Shown: piece after piece, positions 7,979 through 13,891 of the stretch | How positions within the stretch are numbered: position 1 is the stretch's first letter | Layout: every line of letters begins with the position of its first letter | Origin: an uncultured Clostridia bacterium | GTDB lineage: Bacteria > Bacillota > Clostridia > Christensenellales > UBA1242 | NCBI GenBank assembly: GCA_947626155.1 | Contig: CANQRC010000025.1 | Coordinates: 1 to 14,188 of the forward strand | Direction: 5' to 3' | DNA: 14,188 nucleotides | Notes under the pieces: generated by a model | What the model was told of the DNA's origin: nothing | The model's database searches: none | What the model saw: the letters and a program-made list of their open reading frames with translations, nothing else | Translations under genes and position numbers: made by a program

Positions 7979-8929
7979 ATGTTTAGAAAAAAAAGCATTG
8001 TGCTTTCTGGCACAAACGACCAATTTCAAAAAGCGGTCTTAACACTTGAAGAGGACGGCGTGGGCTTAAACGGCACGCTGCGCCTCTATAATTTTTCGCG
8101 AGAGCCAAGCGGCATTTCTTCGCTTGGGCTTTGCGTTGACAAAAAGGTTTATAAAGCGGGCTTGTCTTTTAAGGGCAGGATGCTTTATGAATTTTTTCTT
8201 TCGCTGAAAAGCATTCCAAACAAGTTTTCTTGCGCGGTGGTCAACTTTCAAAACGCCGAGCCGTCGCCAATTTTGTTCGGCTCAAGCGAGGGCGCGAATG
8301 ACGAAATTTATGCCAGCATAATAAACGAAATTTCGGCGGACAAATCGGCGCAAAATGTTAAAAATGTGCTGGACAAATATGATGTTGACTTTGACGAGGA
8401 AGAAAAAACTGCAATTCAAAGCAGCCTTGACAGGGAATTTTGCCAGGAAAATTGCGCAGATTGTGTCTATAAAAAATACTTTTTTGAGCATTCTCAGGAA
8501 AGTGAGAATTTGGCGCAGGCAAGTGCGGTTCAAGAGGAGTTAAAAGAGGACAAATTGGAAGAGGCGGAGCAAGAGACCGAGCAAGAAGAGTTGTTTTTTG
8601 ACCGCTTGAAGCCTCAAATTGACAAGTTGTTTGAAAACAATCCTGCCGAAGAGAACTTGCAAAGCTTGATTCCGTCGTCAAAATGGGTGAAAGTGGAATA
8701 TGAGGACGACGGCGACTTTTATGTTTTTGGGCTTTTGTATGACGAAGAGGGAAATGTGAAATATGTTTGCTATGGCGTGCCTGCCGTGTTTGAAAATGAG
8801 CCGCCAAAAGAACTTTCGGGCTATCCAATTTGGCTTGCGCTAGACAAAAACAACGCGCGCGGCTTTGGCTATTGGCTGACTTATCAAGACGCAAGTTCCG
8901 GCGAGCCTGTCAGGGCGCTTATTGACTAG
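7979..8929 (+). CDS. Conserved uncharacterised acidic protein, two domains with a Cys cluster
   Basis: I do not recognise a function. The 316-residue protein has no signal peptide or membrane segment. The N-terminal domain (1-120) begins with SIVLSGTNDQFQKAVLTLE and contains NGTLRLYNF and a LGLCV...VYKAGL pattern. From memory this is shared by uncharacterised Clostridia proteins. A Cys cluster, C155-x3-C159-x2-C162 (CQENCADC), could bind a metal with a further ligand. A glutamate-rich, probably disordered linker (about 172-206) leads to a C-terminal domain (about 207-316) with DFYVFGLLYD, KYVCYGVPAVF, PPKELSGYPIWLALD and GFGYWLTYQDA. The start is supported by GTGAGG four bases upstream of the ATG, inside the hairpin at 7943-7978. 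It overlaps the possible TTG start of the downstream hydrolase. Confidence 0.85.
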   Translation: MFRKKSIVLSGTNDQFQKAVLTLEEDGVGLNGTLRLYNFSREPSGISSLGLCVDKKVYKAGLSFKGRMLYEFFLSLKSIPNKFSCAVVNFQNAEPSPILFGSSEGANDEIYASIINEISADKSAQNVKNVLDKYDVDFDEEEKTAIQSSLDREFCQENCADCVYKKYFFEHSQESENLAQASAVQEELKEDKLEEAEQETEQEELFFDRLKPQIDKLFENNPAEENLQSLIPSSKWVKVEYEDDGDFYVFGLLYDEEGNVKYVCYGVPAVFENEPPKELSGYPIWLALDKNNARGFGYWLTYQDASSGEPVRALID

Positions 8930-8939
8930 GCAGGTGGCA

Positions 8940-9878
8940 ATGAAGATTGTTGCAATCATATCTCTTGTCATCATTCTGCTGATTATTTTTGGCTTTTTGT
9001 ATTATCTTTTGGTTGGAGCGCTGCTTTTCAAGATTGGCTTTTCGCGAAGAAGTTTTGTTGAAAAGGGCCTAAAGAAAAACATAGAGAAAAAACTTAAAGA
9101 ATATAATGTTGACCTGTGTTGGTGGGAAAAACAAAAGCCAAAAAGATTTAAAATTCAAAGTTTTGACGGCTACAATCTTGTGGGTTATTTTTTGGCGGCA
9201 AATTCCAACAAAACGGTTCTTCTTTGCCACGGCTTTGGCGGAAGCCATTGGCATATGCAGCAATATGCCAAGTTTTTCTTCGAGAAAAATTTCAGTGTGC
9301 TTGCAATTGACGGCCGCGCCCACGGGGAAAGCGAGGGAAGTTGTGTTGGCTTTGGCAGTTTTGAGAGCAAAGACATAGAAAGTTGGGTGCAGTTTTTAAA
9401 TGAAAGGAGCCCCGAGAACAATATTGTCCTTTTTGGGCTTTCCATGGGCGGAACTTCGGTTTGCCTTGCAAGTGGAAGCAAAAATTTAAAAAATGTTGTG
9501 GCAATAATTTCCGACAGCGCCTTTTCAAGCGCAAGCGCTCAAATTGACAGCATTTTAAAAAAATATAAACTTTCTTTCAAACTTCTCAAAAAGCATCTTT
9601 ACAGTTTTGCAAGGCGGCTTTACGGGCTGGACATAGAAAAGATTGACGCCGCAAAAAGCGTGCCAAGCACAAAAGTGCCAATTTTGTTCATCCACGGCAT
9701 GGCGGACGAATTTGTGCCTTACAAAAACTTGGAAATTTTGTTTGAAAGTGCGCCGTCATCTTTGCGCGACAAATTTTCCGTTCCCGAGGCCGACCACATT
9801 ATGGCCTATCCCGTTTCCGGCGTTTTGTATGAGAAAAAAATATGCGACTTTCTAAAAAGTCGCACAAAGTTAGATTAA
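8940..9878 (+). CDS. Membrane-anchored alpha/beta hydrolase
   Basis: Serine hydrolase with a canonical alpha/beta fold. An N-terminal signal-anchor (about 3-30) is followed by a hydrolase domain with the oxyanion region LLCHGFGGS (94-102), a strand with DGRAHGESEG (124-133), the nucleophile Ser168 in GLSMG (166-170), Asp256 in GMADEFVP, and His286 in EADHIM. The layout resembles the Bacillus YqkD-type hydrolases; the substrate is unknown. I chose the ATG at 8940, preceded by AGGTGG (8932-8937), so that the protein starts with the hydrophobic anchor. A TTG at 8922 would add six residues and overlap the upstream gene by eight bases. The last codons contain the intrinsic terminator of the convergent minus-strand gene, and the two stop codons overlap. 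Confidence 0.88.
   Translation: MKIVAIISLVIILLIIFGFLYYLLVGALLFKIGFSRRSFVEKGLKKNIEKKLKEYNVDLCWWEKQKPKRFKIQSFDGYNLVGYFLAANSNKTVLLCHGFGGSHWHMQQYAKFFFEKNFSVLAIDGRAHGESEGSCVGFGSFESKDIESWVQFLNERSPENNIVLFGLSMGGTSVCLASGSKNLKNVVAIISDSAFSSASAQIDSILKKYKLSFKLLKKHLYSFARRLYGLDIEKIDAAKSVPSTKVPILFIHGMADEFVPYKNLEILFESAPSSLRDKFSVPEADHIMAYPVSGVLYEKKICDFLKSRTKLD
9834..9864 (-). terminator. Intrinsic terminator of the repeat-protein gene, inside the hydrolase coding sequence
   Basis: Bases 9843-9851 and 9856-9864 form a perfect 9-bp stem with a 4-base loop. Read on the minus strand, the stem is followed by two bases and a run of seven T (plus-strand A-run 9834-9840). This is a standard rho-independent terminator for the minus-strand gene ending at 9875, starting 10 bases past its stop. 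On the plus strand the same bases encode the last residues of the hydrolase. Confidence 0.85.
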
Positions 9879-11209
9879 GTTGTTGCTTCGATTCTCGAAA
9901 TATAATAAAGGCTGTTGCTATTTCTTGAAGTTATTGTGGGATACTTTGATTTATAAAGTTGCACTTCGCAAATATTTGTCACGGCTAAGGATAAGTCATT
10001 ATTGCTCGTTGGGTGATAGATATGGCAAGACAGCGTCACAAAACATGAGCCTGTCGAATCTCCGCACACAAAGCTAAACATATTATTGTTGACAAGATCT
10101 CGAATTTCAATAGTAAAGACCTGATAACTATAGTAGTAGTAAAACACAATTTTGACCTTCTTAAAATTATACAAATTTGGAAGATTTTTTATTGTGTCTA
10201 CACCACCTTGAATGCCTTTTTTGTATCCAAGGTTGATGGCATCATCTGGGTCATTCATGTCATAAAGAACTGTCCAATTTTCAGAAGAGCCGCCGCCAAT
10301 TCCTCCAACTTGTTCTTTCAAGTTCTCAATTTCCGCCTTTACATCCTCAAGGCTTTGTTTAAGAGCGGGGAAATCTTGGCTAACCTTTTTAAGGTCATCA
10401 AAATCTTTTTGAAGAGCAGGAAGCGCGCTGTTAATGTCGCCCAATTGTTGCTGAAGCGAGGGAACAACGCTGTTTAAATTGTCAACAGAATTTTTCAAAT
10501 CTGGCAAACTGTCTGCAAGCGTTTTCAAGTCGTCAATCTTTTGTTTTAAATCTGGAAATTCTTTTGCAATTGTGTCAAGTTCTTGATATTGTTCTTGAAG
10601 CGAGGGCAAAATTTTGTTTATGGTGTCAACTTTCTCTTGCAGGGATGGAACAATTTTGTTGAGAGAATCAACAGAAGTTTGTATTTCAGGCAAACTGTCT
10701 GCAAGCGTTTTCAAGTCGTCAATTTTTTGTTTTAATTCGGGAAATTCTTGTCCAATGCTCTCAAGCCCTTTGTATTGCTCTTGAAGAGTTGGAAGAATTT
10801 CGTTGATTGAATCCACCTTTTCTTGCAAAGTTGGAACAAGTTCGTTTAAAACATCCATTGAACTTTGAAGAGATGGCAATTCGTCCGCAAGCGCTTTAAG
10901 GTCCTCTATGCTCTGCTTCAAAGCGGGAAACTGCTCGCCAATTTCTTTGTAGCCGGCAAACTGCTTCTCCAAAGTTGGAAGAAGCAATTCCATTTCTTCC
11001 AATTTTTGCTCTAGTTCTGGCACAAGGCCATTGAGGTTGTCGGCAGTTTCTTTCAAAGATGGAATTTGCTCTGTAAGCGCCGTCAAACTTTCCACCTGCG
11101 CTTCAACATTAAAAAGTTTTTTAAGTTTTGCGAGGGTTTTGTTCAAGTCTTCTATCTTTACAGACCACTGCTCCAACTCATCTTGTGTATCTTCATCTTT
11201 TGTGCTCAT
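9875..11209 (-). CDS. Repeat-rich helical protein with tail-fibre-like C-terminal domain
   Basis: A 444-residue protein of unknown function. Residues 1-48 are charged and helical. Residues 49-296 are four tandem 62-residue repeats, each built from submodules of 14, 14, 17 and 17 residues that start with [LIVF]-P-x-[LI] and continue as amphipathic helix (for example LPSLQ, VPTLQ, LPTLQ, FPELK). A Gly/Ser linker (302-309) leads to a Tyr-, Asn- and Ser-rich, beta-prone domain (310-444) starting WTVLYDMNDPDD. Its layout recalls receptor-binding ends of phage tail fibres or adhesins. There is no signal peptide, LPXTG or membrane segment, so export is unexplained. The start at 11209 has GGAG seven bases upstream and its own promoter; an upstream ATG at 11272 in frame lies before that promoter and is not used. 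No phage genes are adjacent. Confidence 0.85.
   Translation of the reverse strand: MSTKDEDTQDELEQWSVKIEDLNKTLAKLKKLFNVEAQVESLTALTEQIPSLKETADNLNGLVPELEQKLEEMELLLPTLEKQFAGYKEIGEQFPALKQSIEDLKALADELPSLQSSMDVLNELVPTLQEKVDSINEILPTLQEQYKGLESIGQEFPELKQKIDDLKTLADSLPEIQTSVDSLNKIVPSLQEKVDTINKILPSLQEQYQELDTIAKEFPDLKQKIDDLKTLADSLPDLKNSVDNLNSVVPSLQQQLGDINSALPALQKDFDDLKKVSQDFPALKQSLEDVKAEIENLKEQVGGIGGGSSENWTVLYDMNDPDDAINLGYKKGIQGGVDTIKNLPNLYNFKKVKIVFYYYYSYQVFTIEIRDLVNNNMFSFVCGDSTGSCFVTLSCHIYHPTSNNDLSLAVTNICEVQLYKSKYPTITSRNSNSLYYISRIEATT
10322..11065 (-). repeat. Four tandem 186-bp (62-codon) repeats
   Basis: The copies run 11065-10880, 10879-10694, 10693-10508 and 10507-10322 on the minus strand. Copies 2 and 3 are closest: plus-strand 10503-10537 and 10689-10723 are identical at a spacing of exactly 186 bp. 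The outer copies are more diverged, consistent with stepwise duplication. All copies stay in frame. Confidence 0.9.
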
Positions 11210-11218
11210 AAAAAATCT

Positions 11219-11246
11219 CCTTTTGCAGAAAATATATTGCAAAAGG
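11219..11246. promoter_or_regulatory. Perfect 9+9 bp dyad over the -10 box of the repeat-protein promoter
   Basis: CCTTTTGCA (11219-11227) and TGCAAAAGG (11238-11246) are perfect inverted copies separated by ten bases that contain most of the -10 box. One half overlaps the Shine-Dalgarno. The predicted transcript starts between the arms, so the RNA would contain only one arm; the dyad therefore looks like a DNA operator for a dimeric repressor rather than an RNA hairpin. Confidence 0.55.
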
Positions 11247-11259
11247 GGCGTTTTTTCAA
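11231..11259 (-). promoter_or_regulatory. Sigma-A-type promoter of the repeat-protein gene
   Basis: On the minus strand, TTGAAA (11259-11254), a 17-base spacer and TATATT (11236-11231) form a near-consensus promoter. The predicted start near 11224 gives a leader of about 15 bases carrying the GGAG ribosome binding site. Confidence 0.72.
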
Positions 11260-11268
11260 CAAAATATG

Positions 11269-11910
11269 TCATTTTTTGTTAATTTTTACCTTTTTCTTCT
11301 TGTTTTTCATAAAAAGCCAAGCAAAAATTATTCCCAAAATTGCCACAATAATTATGATGGCAGAAATCAAAACTGGATTCACGCCGTCGGGGTCAACAAA
11401 CTTGGTTTCAATCTGCCCGTAGAGAATTTTGTTTTCATACAAAAACATTATGTTCGTGCGAGGGGCGTGGCTGTTGTATTTTTCATACAAATAAATCCTG
11501 TGGCCCTTTTCAAGCGTCAACTCTTCCCCGTCGGCACAATAGACCGTGCAACTTGAATTGGTCTTTGCGTTGAAATTTGGAATTGACTCAACAACTTCAC
11601 TTTTTTGCACAACAAAATCCGAGAGAATGTAGCCCTCAGTTTCGTCGAACAAAATTTTGTAGAAAACAAGCCCTGCGTTTTCATAGACGGCGGGGGAGGA
11701 AGAAGAAAATTCCAATTGATACTCGCCAGAAAGTTCCGTTCCGTGGGCAAGCGTCACCAAAACTTCCGCGCCTAAATTTGCATCAGCATAAATAGGGGCA
11801 ATATTTGCCGAAACAACAAAAACGGGGGACTCCTCTGCAAGCGCAACATTTCCGCAAGGGAATCCCAAGCACAAAAACAAAACAAAAATAAGCCCCACAA
11901 TTCTTTTCAT
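11269..11910 (-). CDS. Exported membrane-anchored protein with two SH3-like repeats
   Basis: A 213-residue protein with a Sec signal peptide (1-25, Ala-x-Ala site at NVALA before EES), two SH3-like segments and a C-terminal membrane anchor (about 178-200) ending in a Lys-rich cytosolic tail. Segment 1 (about 30-102) runs from VSANIAPIYADANLG to GYILSDFVV, the classic bacterial SH3 pattern. Segment 2 (about 110-172) is more diverged and carries a possible disulfide pair (C121, C125). Most of the protein should lie outside the membrane, where bacterial SH3 domains often bind peptidoglycan or proteins. There is no Shine-Dalgarno; the ATG sits six bases after a -10 box. It is upstream of the repeat-protein gene on the same strand, separated by that gene's promoter. 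Specific function unknown. Confidence 0.8.
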   Translation of the reverse strand: MKRIVGLIFVLFLCLGFPCGNVALAEESPVFVVSANIAPIYADANLGAEVLVTLAHGTELSGEYQLEFSSSSPAVYENAGLVFYKILFDETEGYILSDFVVQKSEVVESIPNFNAKTNSSCTVYCADGEELTLEKGHRIYLYEKYNSHAPRTNIMFLYENKILYGQIETKFVDPDGVNPVLISAIIIIVAILGIIFAWLFMKNKKKKVKINKK

Positions 11911-11916
11911 AACACA

Positions 11917-11946
11917 ATTAAATCACTTTCCGCCCCCAAAAGTCAA
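11917..11946 (-). promoter_or_regulatory. Promoter of the SH3-like protein gene, apparently leaderless
   Basis: On the minus strand, TTGACT (11946-11941), an 18-base spacer and TTTAAT (11922-11917) precede TGTGTT and the ATG at 11910. The six-base distance from -10 to ATG matches the two plus-strand leaderless candidates. The nearest GGA is more than 15 bases from the ATG. Confidence 0.6.
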
Positions 11947-11977
11947 GCAACATCCCGCCAATCTTATATGAAAAAGA

Positions 11978-12006
11978 TTGATTTTTAATCTCTTTTAGTT
12001 TATAAT
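11978..12006 (+). promoter_or_regulatory. Strong promoter of the SpeD-AguA fusion gene
   Basis: TTGATT (11978-11983), a 17-base spacer and a perfect TATAAT (12001-12006) form a near-consensus promoter. The predicted start near 12013 gives a short leader that contains the AAGGGG ribosome binding site (about 12014-12019). A 7+7 bp inverted repeat (11959-11965 and 11974-11980) overlaps the -35 box. The promoter is divergent from that of the SH3-like protein gene, about 30 bases away. Confidence 0.78.
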
Positions 12007-12027
12007 AATCAAAAAAGGGGATATAGT

Positions 12028-13839
12028 ATGAAAAAAACGGCCTATGATTTATATAATTGTAAAAACAATAATTTAGATAATTGTTTGCAAGTGTATTCAC
12101 TTAATGAAGATATAGCGAAAGAACTCGAGATTAAACCTGTTTACAAGCCAATTATTGTCCCATATTTTTATGGAAAAGTTAAGGAAGACGAAGGAATTTC
12201 CTGTTTAAATATTTTTGAAGATAGAAATGGCTTCTTGGGCTTTTTTACATTACACACTTTTTCTCAAAGAAAAATTGCTTACTTTGATAGTTTCAGCAAC
12301 GCGGAAATCAAAAAAGCGGGGGGGGGATTTGAGGACTTCCTAAAAGAAAAACTTTTATCAGAGGAGGTTTTGAAACCTTCAAAAGTAAACCAATCACAGA
12401 TTTTCTTTGGCAAACAAATTCGACTTGAAATGAAAGGGGCTTTTTGCATCGAGCAGTTTTATGATCTAAACGCCAAAATTGTTGAAAAACTTGAAATGAC
12501 ACAAATTTTCAGCCCCGTGCTAGAAAAAAATGAAAGATCCATTTGTATGTTGTCACTGATTGCAGAAAGCCACATTGGCTTTATTTATGATATAAAAGGT
12601 AAGATATTAAATCTAGACATTTTTTCATGCAAAAACTTTGATGAAAAGATTATATTAGAGCTTTTAAATTCGGTGGGGAGTGTTGTTGATTATAAAGTTA
12701 GCATCAGGGGAATAAAACATAATAATTTTTTAAATAAACAAACAGACCCTGTCTTGGAATTGAAGTCAACCCCAAAGAAAGACGGATTTTCTTTGCTTTC
12801 AAATTTTGATCACGGGGATTGTGTTTATTATCTTTGGCCAGAAAGAAGCGACGTTTGGTTAAATGGTGGAAAAGATGCCCAAGATGTTGTGACTGGAGTA
12901 CTTAACCAAATTATTAAATATGATAAAGTTATTATTGGTGTAAATGACATAAAAAAGTTTAAAGAGCAAAATTTTAACATTAATAAGAATATTCAAATTG
13001 AGCAAATTTCTTATAATGATGCTTGGATTCGTGATACGGGGCCAACCATCATTTCAAATGAAAAGAGACAATTTCGCGCTGTCAATTTTGGTTTTAACGG
13101 TTATGGTGGAAAACTTGAAGGTTTGTATTTTCCATTTGATTTGGACTTAAAACTTGCTGAAAGACTTTGTGAAAAACACAATGTTTCTTTTTATCCTGTG
13201 CCAAATTTTATTCTTGAAGGCGGCTCAATTTGTTCAAATGGAAAAGGGACAGTGATTGCAATAGAAAAATGCGTTTTAAATCCTAATCGTAACCCAAAGT
13301 TCTCAAAAAAACAAGCGGAAAATATCTTTGCAGATTATTTTGGAACAAAAAAGGTGATTTGGATTGAAGAAGGATTAAAATTTGACGAAACTGGTGGGCA
13401 CATTGATAACGTCTGCAGTTTTATCAACGAAAATACAGTTGCTGTTGCTTGTGAATCAAATAAAAAAGATGCTCAATATGATATTTTGCATAAAATTTAT
13501 AAAAAACTTAATAGCGAAACAACATATGACGGGAAACCTTTAAAAATTGTTAAAATTCATCAGCCGCATTGTGCCCCAATTACAAAAACAGAGGCTTCAC
13601 AAATTGTTAGCAACAAAGATGTAAAAACCCGTTTAGAAGGGGATGAAGTTGTTGGAAGTTATATAAATGCTTTTATCTCAGATAAATATATTGTTGTTCC
13701 TCAATTTGGTAGTAAAGTTGATGATGAGGCTGTAGAAACATATAAAAAACTTTTTACAAATAAAAAGATTATCAAATTCAACGCGAGACCACTTGTGATT
13801 TCTGGCGGTGGAATTCATTGTGTATTAAAAAAACTGTAA
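12028..13839 (+). CDS. Fusion of tandem SpeD-like (pyruvoyl decarboxylase-fold) domains with agmatine deiminase
   Basis: A 603-residue protein. Residues about 252-603 are a full agmatine deiminase (agmatine to N-carbamoylputrescine and ammonia). They start at DGFSLLSNF...WPERSDVW (252-277), with WIRDTGP (333-339), LEGGS (396-400), NPNRNP (418-423), the catalytic His458 and Asp460 in GGHIDN, SYIN (544-547), and the nucleophile Cys598 in GGGIHC. Residues 1-240 are not part of that family and read as two SpeD-like domains. Copy 1 has YDLYNC (6-11) and LHTFSQ (75-80). Copy 2 has GKQIRLEMKG (128-137), the self-cleavage triad Glu180-Ser181-His182 and Cys201 in DIFSC. The start is ATG with AAGGGG eight bases upstream and a strong promoter. 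The gene is visibly more AT-rich, with GAT preferred over GAC unlike its neighbours, which suggests transfer. No other polyamine gene is in the window. The deiminase call is firm; the SpeD call is by manual alignment. Confidence 0.88.
   Translation: MKKTAYDLYNCKNNNLDNCLQVYSLNEDIAKELEIKPVYKPIIVPYFYGKVKEDEGISCLNIFEDRNGFLGFFTLHTFSQRKIAYFDSFSNAEIKKAGGGFEDFLKEKLLSEEVLKPSKVNQSQIFFGKQIRLEMKGAFCIEQFYDLNAKIVEKLEMTQIFSPVLEKNERSICMLSLIAESHIGFIYDIKGKILNLDIFSCKNFDEKIILELLNSVGSVVDYKVSIRGIKHNNFLNKQTDPVLELKSTPKKDGFSLLSNFDHGDCVYYLWPERSDVWLNGGKDAQDVVTGVLNQIIKYDKVIIGVNDIKKFKEQNFNINKNIQIEQISYNDAWIRDTGPTIISNEKRQFRAVNFGFNGYGGKLEGLYFPFDLDLKLAERLCEKHNVSFYPVPNFILEGGSICSNGKGTVIAIEKCVLNPNRNPKFSKKQAENIFADYFGTKKVIWIEEGLKFDETGGHIDNVCSFINENTVAVACESNKKDAQYDILHKIYKKLNSETTYDGKPLKIVKIHQPHCAPITKTEASQIVSNKDVKTRLEGDEVVGSYINAFISDKYIVVPQFGSKVDDEAVETYKKLFTNKKIIKFNARPLVISGGGIHCVLKKL
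12318..12326 (+). repeat. Run of nine G inside the fusion gene
   Basis: Nine consecutive G encode part of A97-G98-G99-G100 in the first SpeD-like domain, in an otherwise AT-rich gene. Gain or loss of one G would shift the frame at codon 100 and abolish both the second SpeD-like domain and the deiminase. Such tracts are typical phase-variation sites, but also a typical place for sequencing error. Confidence 0.95.
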
Positions 13840-13891
13840 AGGTTTCTTTGCTTTTTGTTATAACTGAAATTTTTGAAAAATAAGATATTGT

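Noticed and set aside
8358..8894. Minus-strand open frame (178 codons) opposite the uncharacterised protein gene
   Set aside because: The plus-strand frame has a ribosome binding site and conserved-looking domains, while the antisense product is low-complexity Ser/Leu/Gln/His-rich sequence typical of shadow frames.
8922..8939. TTG at 8922 as the hydrolase start
   Set aside because: The ATG at 8940 has a nearby AGGTGG and begins directly with the hydrophobic anchor; TTG adds only six polar residues. It remains possible.
9875..10282. Diversity-generating retroelement variable region in the Tyr/Asn/Ser-rich C-terminal domain
   Set aside because: No reverse transcriptase gene and no template copy of this sequence are present in the window, and the composition alone is not evidence.
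10322..11065. CRISPR-like or satellite array
   Set aside because: The repeats are 186 bp, diverged, in frame and without spacers; they are coding repeats.
11210..11272. Upstream in-frame ATG (11272) as start of the repeat protein
   Set aside because: The promoter -35 and -10 boxes and the GGAG site lie between it and the ATG at 11209, so the longer form would not be made from that promoter.
13840..13891. Terminator after the fusion gene
   Set aside because: Only a 4-bp AAAG/CTTT pairing precedes the T-rich stretch, too weak to call.
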